Source: Pyricularia pennisetigena
Taxonomy: Eukaryota; Ascomycota; Sordariomycetes; Magnaporthales; Pyriculariaceae
DNA length: 64,000 bases
Direction of reading: 5' to 3'
Assembly (NCBI RefSeq): GCF_004337985.1
Contig: NW_021940922.1
Location: 775,382-839,381, forward strand
Part shown: one piece after another, positions 24,807 to 39,373 of the stretch
Position numbering within the stretch: position 1 is the first letter of the stretch
How the letters are laid out: every line of letters starts with the position of its first letter
The notes under the pieces: generated by a model
Database searches by the model: none
Told to the model about the DNA's origin: nothing
What the model saw: only the letters and a program-made list of their open reading frames with translations
Program-made: the position numbers and the translations under genes

Positions 24807-25360
24807 TGTTAAGTATATGCGTTATTTAGCATGTAATGGGTCCACTTTTATTTGTATATAAGCCACAATAGATAGTGCCGAAGTGGGGCTGCTGAGGTTG
24901 TCAGATTTTCTGTTATATTTTGTGTGTTGCAGGAGTTGCGATTTAAAGTCAGCGAATGGGGTTTCACCCTGTACCGGGTTTAATACCCACCCTGCATTTA
25001 CGAATTAGCTACCCTATACCGGGTTAAAATTTTCACCAAATCAGCAAATCAGTGGGAACTTAAAAATGGTTTGTATGGAAATAAGGGTGTTTTTTTAACA
25101 ACGCATATAAAATAACTTTTCGGAAAATCGTGTGCGGTACCGGAACCTTTTGCGGGGTGCGGACCCCCATTTCGATGTCGGAGAGTATGTAAGGGAGATA
25201 AAGCAAAGTTTCACCCACCAATGAATTAAATTTATTAATCCCAAAATTAATAAATTTAGTGCATATAAACCCTGTAATTACAGGTTTTTACAATGCAATT
25301 AGCACCACGCCGCACCTAAGCTAATACCTAACCCCCTGTTAGCAACCCATATTGTTAACA
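24807..25360 (+). repeat. 5' LTR of Copia C1
   Basis: 554 bp, starting TGTTAAGTATATGCG and ending CATATTGTTAACA. It is homologous to the LTRs at 46367, 50217 (reverse), 51164, 52350 and 59115. A short palindromic frame inside (ATGGTTTGTATGGAAATA...) is common to all copies but is not a gene. Confidence 0.9.
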
Positions 25361-25374
25361 GGTTATAAGCCCGG
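25361..25374 (+). promoter_or_regulatory. Primer-binding site of Copia C1 (initiator tRNA anticodon arm)
   Basis: The 14 bases right after the LTR, GGTTATAAGCCCGG (GGTTATGAGCCCGG in C3 at 51839-51852), are complementary to the anticodon stem-loop of initiator tRNA-Met (CCGGGCTCATAACC), not to its 3' acceptor end. This is the half-tRNA priming mode known for Drosophila copia. Confidence 0.7.
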
Positions 25375-26134
25375 AAAGGTTCTAACTTGTGCACTAAACT
25401 GCATTTTGAAAAGCTGGAAAGCCTGAAATTTAAGCTTTATTTTGGTTATTGTCGCATTTTTACAGCACGCATATTGACGAAGATATTGCTGTTTTTGTGC
25501 AAAATTGTTGGTTTTGGGCGCTAATTAAACACTTAACCCCCTGTATTTACAGTGGGGATCGCTAAAAATTAACGTTCGACTCAGGCCTTTTTAGGTACTG
25601 CAGCGATCGCTTGCATTGCAAATCCAAAATATTTGGTATGGTTTTTGTGGATCGTGCACGCTACTGTAATTGGTTTAAACTTTTAATAGGGTTCACGTTA
25701 GCGAATTAGGGCCAAAAACCCCTGTATTAGTTGGCTAATAGCCCATTAAATCCTAGTGCGTTTAGTAGGGTTTACAATAGCCCACAAACCCATTAGCGGA
25801 ATTACGTTAATGGTCAGTTTATCCTGCACGATACCCTGCAATATACCCTGCACCCATTTAACCAATTGAACTCGTTACGTGCACCTGGATTAGTACAAAT
25901 ACCAGGGCACCCATTAATTGGGGATTTCAGGGATTCCAACCCTGTATTTTAGTGGATTTTAACAACTGAAAATAGCAATAAGCCCTGTAATTAGCAATTA
26001 CAAACCTATACCCGTTAAAAGGCAAACGGTATAGCAAATCCTAATTTAAATATGGTATTTACCCTTAGGCAATTAGGTTAGTTAATTATAATTATAAATT
26101 AGCGAATTGCAATTATAATTCAGGCTATTTTACA

Positions 26135-26893
26135 ATGGAAAACAGCCCTATTGCGGGCCTTCCAGGCCCAATTCCAACAGATAGGGGGCCTGAACCCAGC
26201 CCAAACGAAGTTTTAACCGTTAAATTACAGGCCTAAAACCTGCAATTAAAAGCGTTAATTACGCAAATGGATTAATTTCAAAGGACAATTTAACAATTAA
26301 CTGCCCTGTTAACCCTAAAAAGCGGTAATTCCACTAACTTTAATGGTAATTCGGAAAACAAACCCGCTACCGCACCCCCTAATCCACCTGGTAACCTAAT
26401 TTTAGGTGACGGGATAGGTAAAAAACTATCGAAACGGGTATTTTCCTTCCCCGAAAATTGTAAATTAGTAGGGGTTAGCAATTACAATTTGTGGAAACAG
26501 GCGTTCATAATACAATTTAAGGTTATAAAAGCAGCGGAATTTATTTCCAACTTTAAAATTGGTTATACTTTACCGGAATGCGAACAATTAATCCTATTAT
26601 TTATTATAAAAAACAGCTTAACCAAAAAACTTTTAAAATCCATTGCATGGCATTCCAACCCTGTAACGGCTTATAAAACCCTGGAAAATAACTACTCCGT
26701 TGCACCCGAAATTAGTCGAGATTCACTATATCGGGAATTCCACGCCCTAAATCTTTCGAAATTTAAAAGATTAATACCTGAATTTAACAACCGTTTTAGC
26801 TTATTAGTAGCTGAATTAGCGAATACTAACGTGCAAATTAACCCCGTAAACGTACGAAATCAATACCTACGGGCCCTGGAAGGGATATGTGAA
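26135..26893 (+). pseudogene. Copia C1 gag, broken by stops and by the D insertion
   Basis: Begins ATGGAAAACAGCCCT (MENSP). Several TAA stops precede an open stretch at 26489-26902. The gag-like core contains LWKQAFIIQF, TAYKTLENNYSV and SRDSLYREFH, also present in C3 at 53691-53939. After GGATA at 26887 the frame runs into the D element; the rest of gag resumes at 41351. Confidence 0.75.
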
Positions 26894-27098
26894 CATGGCT
26901 AGCGCAGGGCTTATTATATTAGCTACCCTGCATTATCTTATAACGGCTAGCACGGGCTAATTTTATTAGTCACCCTGGATCGAATAAATAAATAAATAAC
27001 AAATAAAACGTATACGCGTTTATACACACAAAGCTTTATATATCACGTCTTTGTTCATAGGTTCAACAATAAAACAAATACGTCATATATAATTTAGC

Positions 27099-27190
27099 TT
27101 AATGGTATAATGCACATACCATAATCTATATTATATATACGTTGTTAAAGTGCGTGGGTTCGAATCCCGTTGTGGTCGCAGATTCTCTGT
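27099..27190 (+). other. tRNA-like segment with Pol III A- and B-box-like motifs in D
   Basis: TTAGCTTAATGG resembles an A box (TRGCnnAnnGG) and GGTTCGAATCC is a perfect B box, followed by CGTTGTGGTCGCA. The spacing is longer than in a normal tRNA and the acceptor stem does not close, so this is not a functional tRNA gene. The same segment is found at 47215-47310 (reverse), 60180-60270 and 62915-63015 (B box decayed). Confidence 0.5.
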
Positions 27191-27557
27191 GCATGCATAA
27201 GCACAATAGGCCGTTGGGCTCAATAGGTCGGCAGGTCAGTCACATAATCTCAGTGCTTAGACTAGACCCCCCTGCTTCGCAGTGGGGACCGAGCGCTCCA
27301 TGTACCTTTCAGCCACATGGCTTTTCGACCAATTACATTGGCCGAAAAAATCGCGCTCGTTCTAGTCTGAGGACATCTTGTCGCATTTCGCCGTTTATAG
27401 CGGTATTACCAACAAAACACCCAATGCTGCGATATCGCCAACCACCATTCCCCCCGACACACAAAAAAATAAAAAAATTCTACCATTATACCATATATTT
27501 ACACATATTAACCTTTATTCGATATACCATTAAACCAAATAAAACCCGAATCCAACA

Positions 27558-28641
27558 ATGGAAAACATATTTCTAATAATATTAATAAATACACCCGAAA
27601 AAGTATTCCCATCCGCGCAACCTGTAACCCAATATTTTACGTCCGACCTAACCTTATTACCTCCATCGATATCGCAATTATTTTCGTTTTTATCGTTATC
27701 CCAATTATTATCGCCCAATCCTATATTCGAAAATAAATGGGAATTTAAACCCTTTTTAATCGATTAAAAGCAATTACCGAGGGAATCCGAATTCGAAACG
27801 GAAATAAACCCCAAAACCAAATTTATTCGCAATATTATTAAATTTTGGCGTAACCGTTACCGACGCACCAATTTTACGCAATTTATCCACGTTTGGGTAA
27901 TAGCGGTAAACTTTTACGAAATTACCCGACCTGCCCTATCGCGAATACTTTTTTTTAAAAAAGCATTACGAAACCCTTAAATCCGAAAACGTTTACGCGC
28001 TAATAAAGTCGAATACCGTTTTAATAATAAATTTCCTGCGCCTATTAAAACCGACCTTTTGCGCAGGGAATTGCAACAATTAATATAATATTTACGCCTT
28101 TTTAACCGGTTCGAGCCCACAAATTTCCAATTTTCGGGAATAAAGGATTGTTCCGCCAAAAACGTGAACGATATGGATTAATTTAAACAAATATTCGACA
28201 CGTGCACCCAGGAAATCCCGTCCAAAACGCCAATATTATACAAATTTATATTTTTATTATTATTATATTCCCGGGGCCACCGCCCGTTTTATCCATTGTT
28301 ACAAATTTCGAACGTGGTACACCTGGAACCAAATACCTTTTTAAAAACCACAAACCCCCCAACGTTAAAAAACCAACGCGTTATATTTATATTGGCGATT
28401 TTAACCCACGGATATTTCCCCCAAAAAAGCAATTATTTGTTACACGCATTCGCATTATACTTTATAAATAATGGAATTCCACGACGTATTGTAAATATAT
28501 TATCCGGGTTTAGAATATATTTATTTTATAAAACTATTAAACGGTAAACCCAACAATTTATCGCCGTTGCCCGAATACGTTATTAATAATATCTATATTT
28601 ATATTTAGCTTTTACCGCGAACAGCAATAATAATTTTGTAC

Positions 28642-28677
<36 letters not shown>

Positions 28678-30287
28678 ATATATTAACATATAAACCAATT
28701 TAAAAAAATCGCTCGTAACCCAACACTATTTTTCGTATATAATAATTTCAACTTTTTGGATAAGGTACAGGATTTTAGATATGGAAAACGTAACCGAATG
28801 CAAAATTTAACATCGTATCTCCTTATATTAACGCCAAAATTTGAACGATATACGCAATTCCAATGCTACGCCACCGTACTTTTCCGCTAAAAATGGTTGC
28901 AAACGCCCGCCTTTTTACAATATCCGGACACCTATTACGAAAACGCCAAATATTATATAATGCACCAAATTTGTGGCTTTTTATTCCCCAACCGCCCACA
29001 TACGCCTGGAGCAATCCCACAATACCCTACCCTCGCACAAATTATATTAACCTTTTACTTTATCCAAACCCCCGCTATTACCGAAAACGAAGGGAAATAC
29101 GCAGGAATTATCCAAATTTACGAAATCCTTTTTAAACGTTTTTTAAACCTGCTACCCGACCATTTCGACTATTTTTCCGTCCTGCTCCTCGTTTATAGGA
29201 ATTAAAAAACAACGTTATATATCCGTACTATTTAAGGAATTTATATCGAATTATCCCAACCCTTTAACAAAAAATAATATACATTACCCGTACCAGCGTT
29301 TTTCTATATCGAATTCAATTTTATAAACCAATTATAGCAATATTACGCCCCCATTATATTTATAAATATAAAAGGGTTAGGGAAATATAACCAGCTTTAA
29401 AAAAATAAAAAGGAGTTTTACCACGTTTTACGGCTTTTACAAAATGCATTCCGGTCCCGTATTTTATATATTATAATTGTTATTTTAATCCAAAACGGAT
29501 TATTGGACAGGGATTAGATTTTTAAAAACGCCCTGGAAAAGGCTTTTACCGATATACCATATAATATATATATTTCCGTGGTAAACCGTATTTACGACAA
29601 TATATTCGCTAATTATATTAACGGTTTAATAGGTATTGGATTATCAAATATAAAATATAAAATTAATATCGCCTTCCGCACGCAACGCCGTTATTTGCAA
29701 ATAATTAACCTTTTATAAATAATAATAAACGCGTTCCACCAAAGAAATTACGGCGTATTGGAAACTATAATACCGCAATTAGTCCTATTTTTCTACGGTT
29801 ATAAAACAAAAAACTATAACCCTAAAATATGATATTTAACCTAGTTATTACGACCAGAGGTTATAAATTAACAGTTGCGCACCGGGATTTTAAAATTAGC
29901 GTTCGTAAAATATACCACGGCCGGGAATGGATTCAAACCGGCAAATTTAACAATTAAACATATTAATAAAGGTTTCGCTATAAATATTAAAAACAACCGC
30001 AATTCCACGCAAAATTTGCGAAAAACATTTCTAAATTGTGCAGCGATGGGGCCAATCGCAATTACGGTGCGCAAAATATTGGAAAACATCGCCCGTACAC
30101 GCATTAATGGCAAATACCACATAATATCAACCAACCAAAACATAATCCATTATACGTATTTATTATTCCAAAATGGTTGGGGAAGCGAAAAGGCCGAAAC
30201 ATTACCCAATTTCGATTTCGACGGCCCTAATTTATTATATTTGGGTTTAAAAAAGCTAATGGGCGACAAATTGGAGGTATTTAATTA
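27558..30287 (+). pseudogene. Decayed transposase of long T (DUF6589-like)
   Basis: The ATG at 27558 lies about 310 bp inside the left end. Frame 0 runs to about 28567 with a few TAA stops in place of likely CAA; after a TA microsatellite (28638-28690) the frame shifts by one and goes on to about 30287. The N-terminal half has NYLLHAFALYFINNGIPRR, like the segment of DUF6589 proteins where a host-like 'residents in long file' helix pair occurs. The C-terminal half has FVKYTTAGNGFKPANLTIKH and INKGF...NNRNSTQNLRKTF, resembling the DUF6589 'N.TG.PNGF...D...EH.N' block. This is family-level resemblance from memory; a profile search would be needed to confirm it. Not functional in this copy. Confidence 0.5.
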
Positions 30288-30557
30288 AAAAATCGTACGC
30301 CTTAACAGCGTGTTATTTTAGGCGGATATTAAAAAAATAAAGGCAAATCCAAAGGAGGGATACAACCGGATAAGCGGTTTAAATATTAGTGGTATAATTA
30401 ACACCGAAAGAGATTTGCTGGACGGAATATACGAAAAATCCGACGAAAAAGGCGCATAAAATTTAAAATAATAAAAGGCAAATTACGCAAACTAAAACGG
30501 GTAAAAGCGAAAATCGTTTTATTATAAAAAGGAGTTAATGGACGAATAACGGTAACT

Positions 30558-33500
30558 TTACCCGCGAATAACGGAGGTAAAACAGCGTCCGCAAAACCAG
30601 TAAATACAAACAAACAAATACCAATTGTAAATTTGGTTTAAAATAAAAAACGAGGTATAATTTCCTCCAAAATCCTCCGTATAAACAACCGGTTTCCTAT
30701 CCATTTTCCTTACCCAAATAAACTTTATCCTCCATCCACCGCCAATTATAAATCCAGCAAAAAAATCTTGGTAATAACCGTTATTATAATACCCCATTAA
30801 CCACGAATAATAAATCCATTAAACCGGATTTTAATAGATATAACTGCTACAATATTATATATACAAAACCCCCAATTTCCTAACACCAAACCCCAAAAAA
30901 AAACAAAATAAAAAACCCAAACCGATTAAAAAAAACGAAAACGTTTGGCAACGTTAAATATTTTTTTAAAAATGGGTTTATTAACGCCACGCCTCATTTT
31001 CCGAGCTGGGGTCGCGGGAAACGATCCAGGGACCGAATCGTCCTCCTCCTCATCCTTTTTTGAAATAAGTATGCAGGGTTTTTTTAACGAATCGAATATC
31101 AATTTATCGTAATTAAAACCAAAATCGATAAATGAAAAAAACGGAATAACGACCGCCAAAAAGTCGGCGTTATTATTACTAAAAATGCTTTTTTCAAACG
31201 GTTTATTGGTTTCCCGGCGTTTAATAACCCAAAAGCTAAAATTGCTTATTCGGGCCCCGATAACCCGCGCGGTCGCGGTTTCGTCGTAAAATTTATCGCT
31301 ATTTTTAACTTATTTTATAAATTTAACTATAAACCCCTAATTTATAATAGTAAAATCGAAATAAAGCAAATATGTACAATTAATATAATTAATGAACGTA
31401 TTACGGCCACTATTTTGCTCCTGGTATTAATAATTAATATAAACTGGACCCAACGTTAAAATAAAAACTGACGTTTTTTCCACCAAATCCTGTTCGTTAA
31501 ATTATTTAGGAATATTTGATACGAATATTAAAACCAGGCGAAAATAAAATTCGCTTATGCGGCGCGTCCTGTTAAAATAAAAGGTATTAAAATGCTGGGG
31601 GGGGGGTTTTATTATCCAAACGAAGCAGTTAAAAGGCCAGGAAAATATAATTGCCATTACCTTATACGCCAGGAATTGTTTAACAATTGGAAATTGGATA
31701 ATTTTAAGGAAACGCATGCGCGTAATATATTTAAGTAACATTTACTATGTATTAATAACGGCCGGAACAGTAGAAAAAGGGGCATTAACCTTCCGGAATA
31801 TACGATTTTTTACCCAATCGAAAAAAGTATTTCGCATTTCAAAAATGCGCCAAATAATAGGTTTATTTTAACCCAACCGAATTAAACGACCACAAATTTG
31901 CAATTATATATTGGCGTTCCACATTAAAGGGATAATAATGCCAATATAATAATTGGGGTGCAAATTAAAACCAGCGCTGGAAATGTTAATATTTAGGACA
32001 CAAACGTCAAAACTGGAGCTGGAATCGGTGAAATCGGAGACGGTTTTATCGCGTTGGGTTTAGGACAGGCCTAATCGGATAATAACCACACCGAAACTGG
32101 TTTTTTCCAAAATAAAAGCAATAAAATTAAAAAGATTAGCAAATATATTAAAAATTGTAATAATTGTTACAAAAATGGAGAAATAATAGCCATTATAACA
32201 TTTATTATAATCCAAAAACATAAAAATTGTAACAATTGTAACAATTGTTACAATAGCTGTGGGGAAGGGAAGGGATTGTAACAATTGTCACCATATAACC
32301 AATTTACGCTTAAATCCAAGGATTAGGGGTTATAACCAGGACGCGTTGACCCTTTTTTTTTCCTCCATACAAATTTCGACCACGCGGGTAATAAATAGCG
32401 ATTCGTTTAATATAAAATAAACCATTTTAACCCTGCCCGACGGAGGTAACGTTTTAAAATTAATACAGGTTTTCGAATAAACCTAGTTAAAAGGACCGTC
32501 GCCGCTATATTAAATTAAAACGTCCACAATTACCGATCCAAAACGGGTTTTTCCTTCCTGTAAGTTTTTTTTAAAACTTTGTCGGACGTTGCGGTATTTG
32601 GCCTTAAAATCCATTCCTTTAAACGCGAATATTTTACCCAATTCCGCCGAACTAATATCCCGGGTATCGTCCTCGGCGTGGATTATTAACCAAAAAAAAT
32701 AATTAATTGCCAAAAACTGCAGCAAACGGATAAAACCTATATTAAAAAAAACCGAGGTTTAACGGTTATTAATTATAATATCCGCATTAATAGGAATTCC
32801 TAATAAAATGGGACCAATTTGGTCGGTATTTTCGCCCACGAATACGGTAATAATATTTTTAAAAATTGTTTCGGTATTCGTTATAACGTTTTCGAAACGG
32901 TGGCCAAATTGGAACTCTTCAATAATAATATTATAGGGCGGAATACGTTTACGGGGATAAATAATTGTACCGTTAGGTAAAGTAAACCCGGTATTTATAC
33001 CCCTGCGTACCGTAAATACGCCCGTATATTTAAAAATTATTAACGATTTTTCGTTTGGTATAGTAATAGGAGTTATAAAATTTAAAATTCGAGGGTAAAA
33101 CAGCCACCATTTCCAACCCATCGACTCGAACTTTTATAAAAAAACTTTAATATTTTTATCGATATTAAAAACGACAAAACAACCATTACTTTCCCAAATA
33201 AAATCGACCGTAAACATATTTTCCTAAAACAGGTTTTCAGGTCGGGCGAAAAAAATCGCAATTTTGTCCCAAACCAGGGCATTAAAACCAGTAATATCCC
33301 TAATTTTATTAATAATCGGCGTGGTAATGGCCATACCTCGATTAATACAAAAAATAAAACGAAATGCGCGGTATATTATCGATTCGCGGTAACGGAGGTA
33401 TTAAATTTCGTTTCCAATTATACGTTAAAAAAAGGTACCGGATAATAAATATATAACCAAACGCCGGATATTTTTGGTGTTTTCGCCCGTGAAAAAATAG

Positions 33501-36500
33501 GTTTTCCGACCGTTTCTGCGTTAACGGTTCCTAGCAAAATTATTTCATTTAAATAAATATATTAGTATAACGAAATTATAACAACTGTTACAAAAAAACA
33601 TTTACTGGGTATTATTTTCAATATCGGAATTATCGTCGAAATTGTCGACGTCGGGGGGGGCGTTGCTAAAAATTGGAATCGATAATTTTATCTATACACC
33701 ATGGGTTAAACACCTTTTCCGCGTTATAAATTTCGTCCAATTGTTCAGTTTCTCGGATTAAAAATGTCGAATAAAATATAATAATAACCGTGCCCGCAAA
33801 TTTGGGATTAAATTTGCGGGCGGCGAATTTAGTTAAAATATTGTAAAATTGCGCCTGGGTAAAAATAGCAGCCGCTCGCGGGGTATCGGCAGCGTATACC
33901 TCGGTTAAACCATAATAGCATTTAACGTTAAGGGCTGGGAAATTGGTAATTATTTTTTTAAATATTTGCGAAACAAGGTTGGCCGGGACGAAAATCAAAG
34001 TGGGAAAACATCCGTCGGTATTTTGGATAAATCGGTCGTATTGGTAACGGATATACCACATATAAATCGCCGTAAAATAAATAATCGTTTTTCTTGTGCC
34101 GATTTCGTTGGTTAATAACCAATTTTTAAAAGTTAACTGCTCCAATTTTAATAGGGTATAGGTATTTAAACCGAAAAAAAGTTAATTTAGCAAAAACAAA
34201 AACTGTAATAATAATTACAAAAATAGGGGTGGGATTATAACAATAATTACAAAAATAGGGGCAAAATTGTAACGATAATCACCATAATCAGGGACAATGC
34301 ATATATAATTTACCAACCAGTTAATATGGTAACCAATGGCGACTAAAAGGAGCATTAAATATATTCCAATTAAACCAAAAATATTTGCCTTTAATTTTTT
34401 TATATTTAAAACCGATTTTGTTATCGGTATTTAAACCGTCGACAGGCAAAATGTTTTAAAAAAAACGCAGATTTTTTATAACAATCTAAATCGCGTCCGA
34501 ATTAAAAAAATAACCAGTCCAAGGATAACCTTTAATTACAATGGAAAATTGCGTATAATATACCAAAAAAACCGCTAGGATTTTTTCGCGGGCGTTTTCG
34601 AAAATTTCCTTTTCTGCGCGGTCCATATTAGCAAATTAATCGGCGATAATGGATTGGGTTTATATAAAATTAAGGAAATCGTTTTATTGGTCGTCGCCAA
34701 AAAGTTTGGGATAAAATTCGGTAATTTTTGTTTTGGGTTTGGTAAGGATGGGACGATGGAACCGCCCCTCGTCGTACAAATTGTTAAAAATATTTTCAAA
34801 TATTAACAAATCCAATGGGTGTATTTAAATTTAATTTGCACGTTTTTTTTTCTTTTTTAACCGTCCGACTTTAATAAGTTTAAAACGGGACCCGGTATCG
34901 ATAACGAATATTATTATCGTCCTGTTGTAATAGGCGCGGTTAAAACCAAACAAATTGGCGACGTCGATAGTTTGATCGGCTCGCGAACGGGCAACCAAAC
35001 GATACTAAAATTATATTAAATATAAATTATTTAAAACGATAACGTTCTCGGCGATAATTGCATAATCGGCGACAGCAAACAGGGTGGAAAATTATTCGAT
35101 ATTAAATTTAAAAAAATTGTGGCAATTTCCACCAAAATCGCTAGGATTTTCTTTATTTCCAATAACGATTTTTCCCTACCGGCGAAAAATAAAATAAAGG
35201 AAATAGTAGCAAATTTTAAACCAATCGTCGATATGGTAGCCGCTATATACATATAATCCAGGGTTAGCGGTTTTAAACTTTAAATCGCCGTTTTTAAGGT
35301 TAGGTCCGGTAATTAAATTAACATCGTGGCGAAAATTGTGGAAATTATAACCGGTTTAAATTTATCTACTAATATTTTTAACCCGGGGAGGTTAATATCG
35401 TTTTGGCGGATAAAAAGGGGGATAAAAGGTAGGCGACGCCGATTTGCCAAATTATCGAAAATGGGTTTGGTACCCCTATCGTTAAATATATCCGGTACGG
35501 AAGTTAAGGTCTTTTGCCAAACGGGCATTTTATTACCTTTAATCTATTTACCGGGATTACCTGCCTTAAAATAAATTAAAAACCCGAATACGTCGGCGAT
35601 TAAAAATAAATTAACCAACAATTAAAATTATACCCGTTATTACAAAATATATAAAAGGGTGAAAACCAAATTGTAACAATTATTATATTATAGCAATAAT
35701 TGTTTGGTATTACCGCAAAAAATTGTAACAGGTGTTATAATATAAAAATAGCAGGATATATTAATGCAGGGATTATAATAATTGTCGTAATCCAATAAAA
35801 AGAAATATTAACCTATTATATTAATAAATTGTACCAAAACATTCATCGTTTCGTAATCAAATATAACCATTACCTCGTTTATATTCGACGAATTACTATT
35901 AAAATAATATACCAAAATTTGGTTATTAACGCGTACTTTTGTTGCGGCGACGCCAATAACGGATTAAAAACGTTTAGGGGTTTGGGCCATTAGGCTTTCG
36001 TTCGTATTACGGAAAATATTATTTCCGCGACCAAACCAGGCGGGCGGGTTAATATTATTATTAATTTTAAAACAATTAATATAACCTAAATAAGGTATAA
36101 TACGAACCATTTTGGCAATATTCGTATTTCCTACCTTGCGCCAAATTATAATAATTATCGCCGATACGGATTGGTTTTTACCTAGTTAAAAATCCTTTTA
36201 TAACGGGACGGGCAAACGATCCAGGAAATCCGTATTTTTATACGATGGAAAATAATATTTGGGTTATACGAAATTTATTAATCCATTATTTGGCGTCGAA
36301 TTAGGTTTAAATTGCGTCCGTAATACCGAAATAAGGTTGGTTTTAGCTAACCGAACGGTGGTGGTTTTGTATATACGGGGTGCGGGCGGCCTATTTAATG
36401 GTACGGGTGCCGGGTTAATAATAATTTCCGATTATAATGTAGGGGGCCGGTTTTTAAAATCCTTTGGTGGCGGGGATAATACGCTGGCAGGTGGTTTAAA

Positions 36501-39373
36501 AGATATTAAAGGAATTTGCAATTGGCGGTTATCCAAATCCGGGGCAAATTCGTTATAATTATCGTCCATATTAATATTATTATCGCCTTTATTCGCGGAC
36601 GCGGGGGCAGGTTAGTTGTCGTTTTCGCCTATATAAATATCGTCGTTATTATAATCGACGGGGGCGGGGGTAAATTCGTTATCGCCGGCGTCCATATCGG
36701 TATTATTTCCATCTTTATCGACGGGGGCGGGGGCAAATTTATTATCGCCGGAATTTATATCGGCATTATTTTAATTATTATTATTATTATTATTAGGAAT
36801 AGGGGGAAAATTTAGGGGGATTCCGGTTGCATTTGGATAACCTTATAATGTAAAACGGTCCAACCGAGCAAAATTTAATTCCAAAATAATTGCAGTGTCC
36901 GCGTCGTGATTTTCCACATTTTTAAAATACTGGTTTATTTTTTTTATCCGCGTTCCTTTTTATGGTATAATTATTAAATTGGTAAATAGTTTAACATTAC
37001 TAGGTATATATCCCAACGTAAATTTGGTAGTGGTTTGGGCGGAGGTTTTACCTTTTTGGCGTCTTTTAGGAGTTATAATGACAAAAAAACGTAATTATAA
37101 CAGTTATTACGGTTTTTGGCGAATTAAAGCAATTATTATAACTATTATCACAATAAAATTAGTTAATTTGCTCCGGACCTAGCCGGGTGGGAGGTATTTT
37201 TACAATGTAAGGGCGCTAATTATAATTTACCCTCGTTACGACTGGGTTAATAATTATTTGGGTGGGTAAAATATAAATAATTTTGTCCAATTAAAAATAT
37301 TTCAATTAAGATTCCTAACGAATGTGTTTGCAATATTTGGTAAAGCAATTTTACGATTGTAATAATTATTACGTTTGTTAATTAAAAATTAAACGTTGGT
37401 TTAATCGTTACAATTTTTTATTAATCGTTACAAAAAAAATCTGGCGGTTGGGAGAAAGGTTTTTATTATAAAAAAAAAGAAAAAAAGCTAATAAAAATAA
37501 AAAAGGAGGTATTTATAATTGGGTTTACGTATAGGGTTTTCTGCTAATAAAATAAAATTAAAGTGGAAACGCCAAAATTTCCGGAATTTAACCGTAATAA
37601 TTATTACAATTCGCAATATCGAACCTTTTTATTTTAATCGGGGCGCCGTTACGCCGTATTAACTTATATATAATCCAAGCTTTTAATTAACGTAACAATT
37701 GTTATTATCCAGCATTTGGTCGTTTTATTTAGGCCGTTAATTGGGGATTTTGGTATTTAACAATTATATACCTTACGTTGTTTAATTTTTCCCCCCTGGT
37801 TAATCCAATTCGGCGTCGCCTTTTTTATCGTTCGACCCTTTTATAATCCAAAGTACGTTATTTAATTTAATTAGGATTTAACCTTAATCCTTTTTTAGCT
37901 TTTAGGTTATAAATTTATAAACGTTCCTATATTGGATATTTTTGCAACCGTTAACGCTGACCAGCATTTTAACTTATAATTATAATACCGTTTAATTCGT
38001 TCGTCGGCGTTTATTAGTTTATTTTCCCGAATAATTGTTAAATATATCCATCGTTTCCTAAAATACCACCGTGTTTTAATTCCGCCGCTTTTTTTTTATT
38101 ATTTGTGCAAATAGGAGGCGTAATTTCGTATTCCATTTTGGTATATTATTGGGAATTAAACAACGAAATAATCGCTATATTGTTCAAACCATTTAATTAA
38201 TTGTAAATTTGGAACATTTTCCAACAAATTGTTTTTCGTCCATTCCCGGTTATAGGGATGGACGAATTTCTTAACGATATTAAAAATTATTGGTTTGGGT
38301 AATACCAGCTGGGATGGTAAATCGTATAACCGCCGCGGGTTTGGGAAAAAGATGGTTATTGCAAAATGGGCACCCCATTTGTCCAATTGTTTAAATATAT
38401 AACCTTTTTTGGAATTTTTCCTGGATATTTTAATTGGCTGCTTTTTAGGGGGTAATGCGGGTAAACCTCCAATTTGGTGCACGTAAACGTTGCAACAATT
38501 TTCAAATTGGTTTATTATAAAAAATGGATTCGTTTCCTATATAAAATCTAATATAATTCGTCGAAAATATTTAACGTTGGCAAAAATTTGCATATTTGGC
38601 GCCTCCTTTTTTGATTTTTTCCTATTTATTATTTCCTATTGAATCCAATAGGGCGGAACGCGTGGTTTAAATATACCCAAAAAACCGGTTTATGGTAATT
38701 CCGACGTTTTTACCTGGTTATTGTCGTTTAAATTAAACTTAACAATACGTAAAAGGTTAATAGGGAATAACCACGTTTATAAATACGTTAAAAAATTTAA
38801 ATAAATAATTTATAAATTTTTAACGTTTCCTCGTAATACCACGGGTTATTTGGTTAATTTGGTTAATAATTTTGGTTTGGTTAGTTTGTATTTAACGATA
38901 AACCCGTGCCTATCGAAATACCAATAAAGCGCAAAAAAATATGCGGTTTTTTTACGGTTGGGCCCGCGTGCGGTTCGTCCGAATTTTTACCACAGGTTTA
39001 CGGGGTCGGTTAATATTAACGCGCCGTATTATATTATACGTTTTATATTAGGTATATCCATACCCATACCTCAAAACAAAATGGAAAATATAATACGAAT
39101 TTTAAAATCCGGTTTGGAAAATTTTGCGTAAATTTTAATTTTATCGATTTTAGGTGTAAATACATTATACCGGATAATTATATCGGTTACATTTCGTTTA
39201 ATAAATTTCCTAAATACGAGGTTTTTTATTAAAAACTGGCGTATTTGGATAATACGGCTCCTGGCGTCCATATATATAATGGTTTTAAAAATACGGGTGG
39301 CGGATAATGGTATAATATTCCCTATTAGGAATAGGAAACGCCGGTCATCGTTAACAAAGGTTTTACGTTCCAA
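30558..39373 (-). pseudogene. Decayed minus-strand gene(s) of long T, including an SNF2-type helicase
   Basis: Coding-like minus-strand segments run from about 39373 down to 30558. The clearest, 34145-33666, reads LLTNEIGTRKTIIYF, a Walker A motif with two likely substitutions (DE.GTGKT expected), followed by PTLIFVPANLVSQIF, the motif Ia region of SNF2/DEAD-like helicases. An acidic repeat-rich segment (36840-36560, minus) with repeated DNxFxPAPVD units lies upstream, as N-terminal to the helicase. Other segments at 38482-38156, 33121-32759 and 32725-32510 have protein-like composition. Many stops separate them. One long gene or two cannot be told apart. Confidence 0.5.

Noticed and set aside
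25075..25250. Short open frames in the Copia LTRs (for example at 51486, 52467, 59191)
   Set aside because: They recur only because the LTR is repeated and read through opposite frames equally; no sign of coding selection.
28638..28690. TA repeats here and at 59703-59743 as functional sites
   Set aside because: Plain microsatellites common in AT-rich DNA; the first merely coincides with a frame shift.
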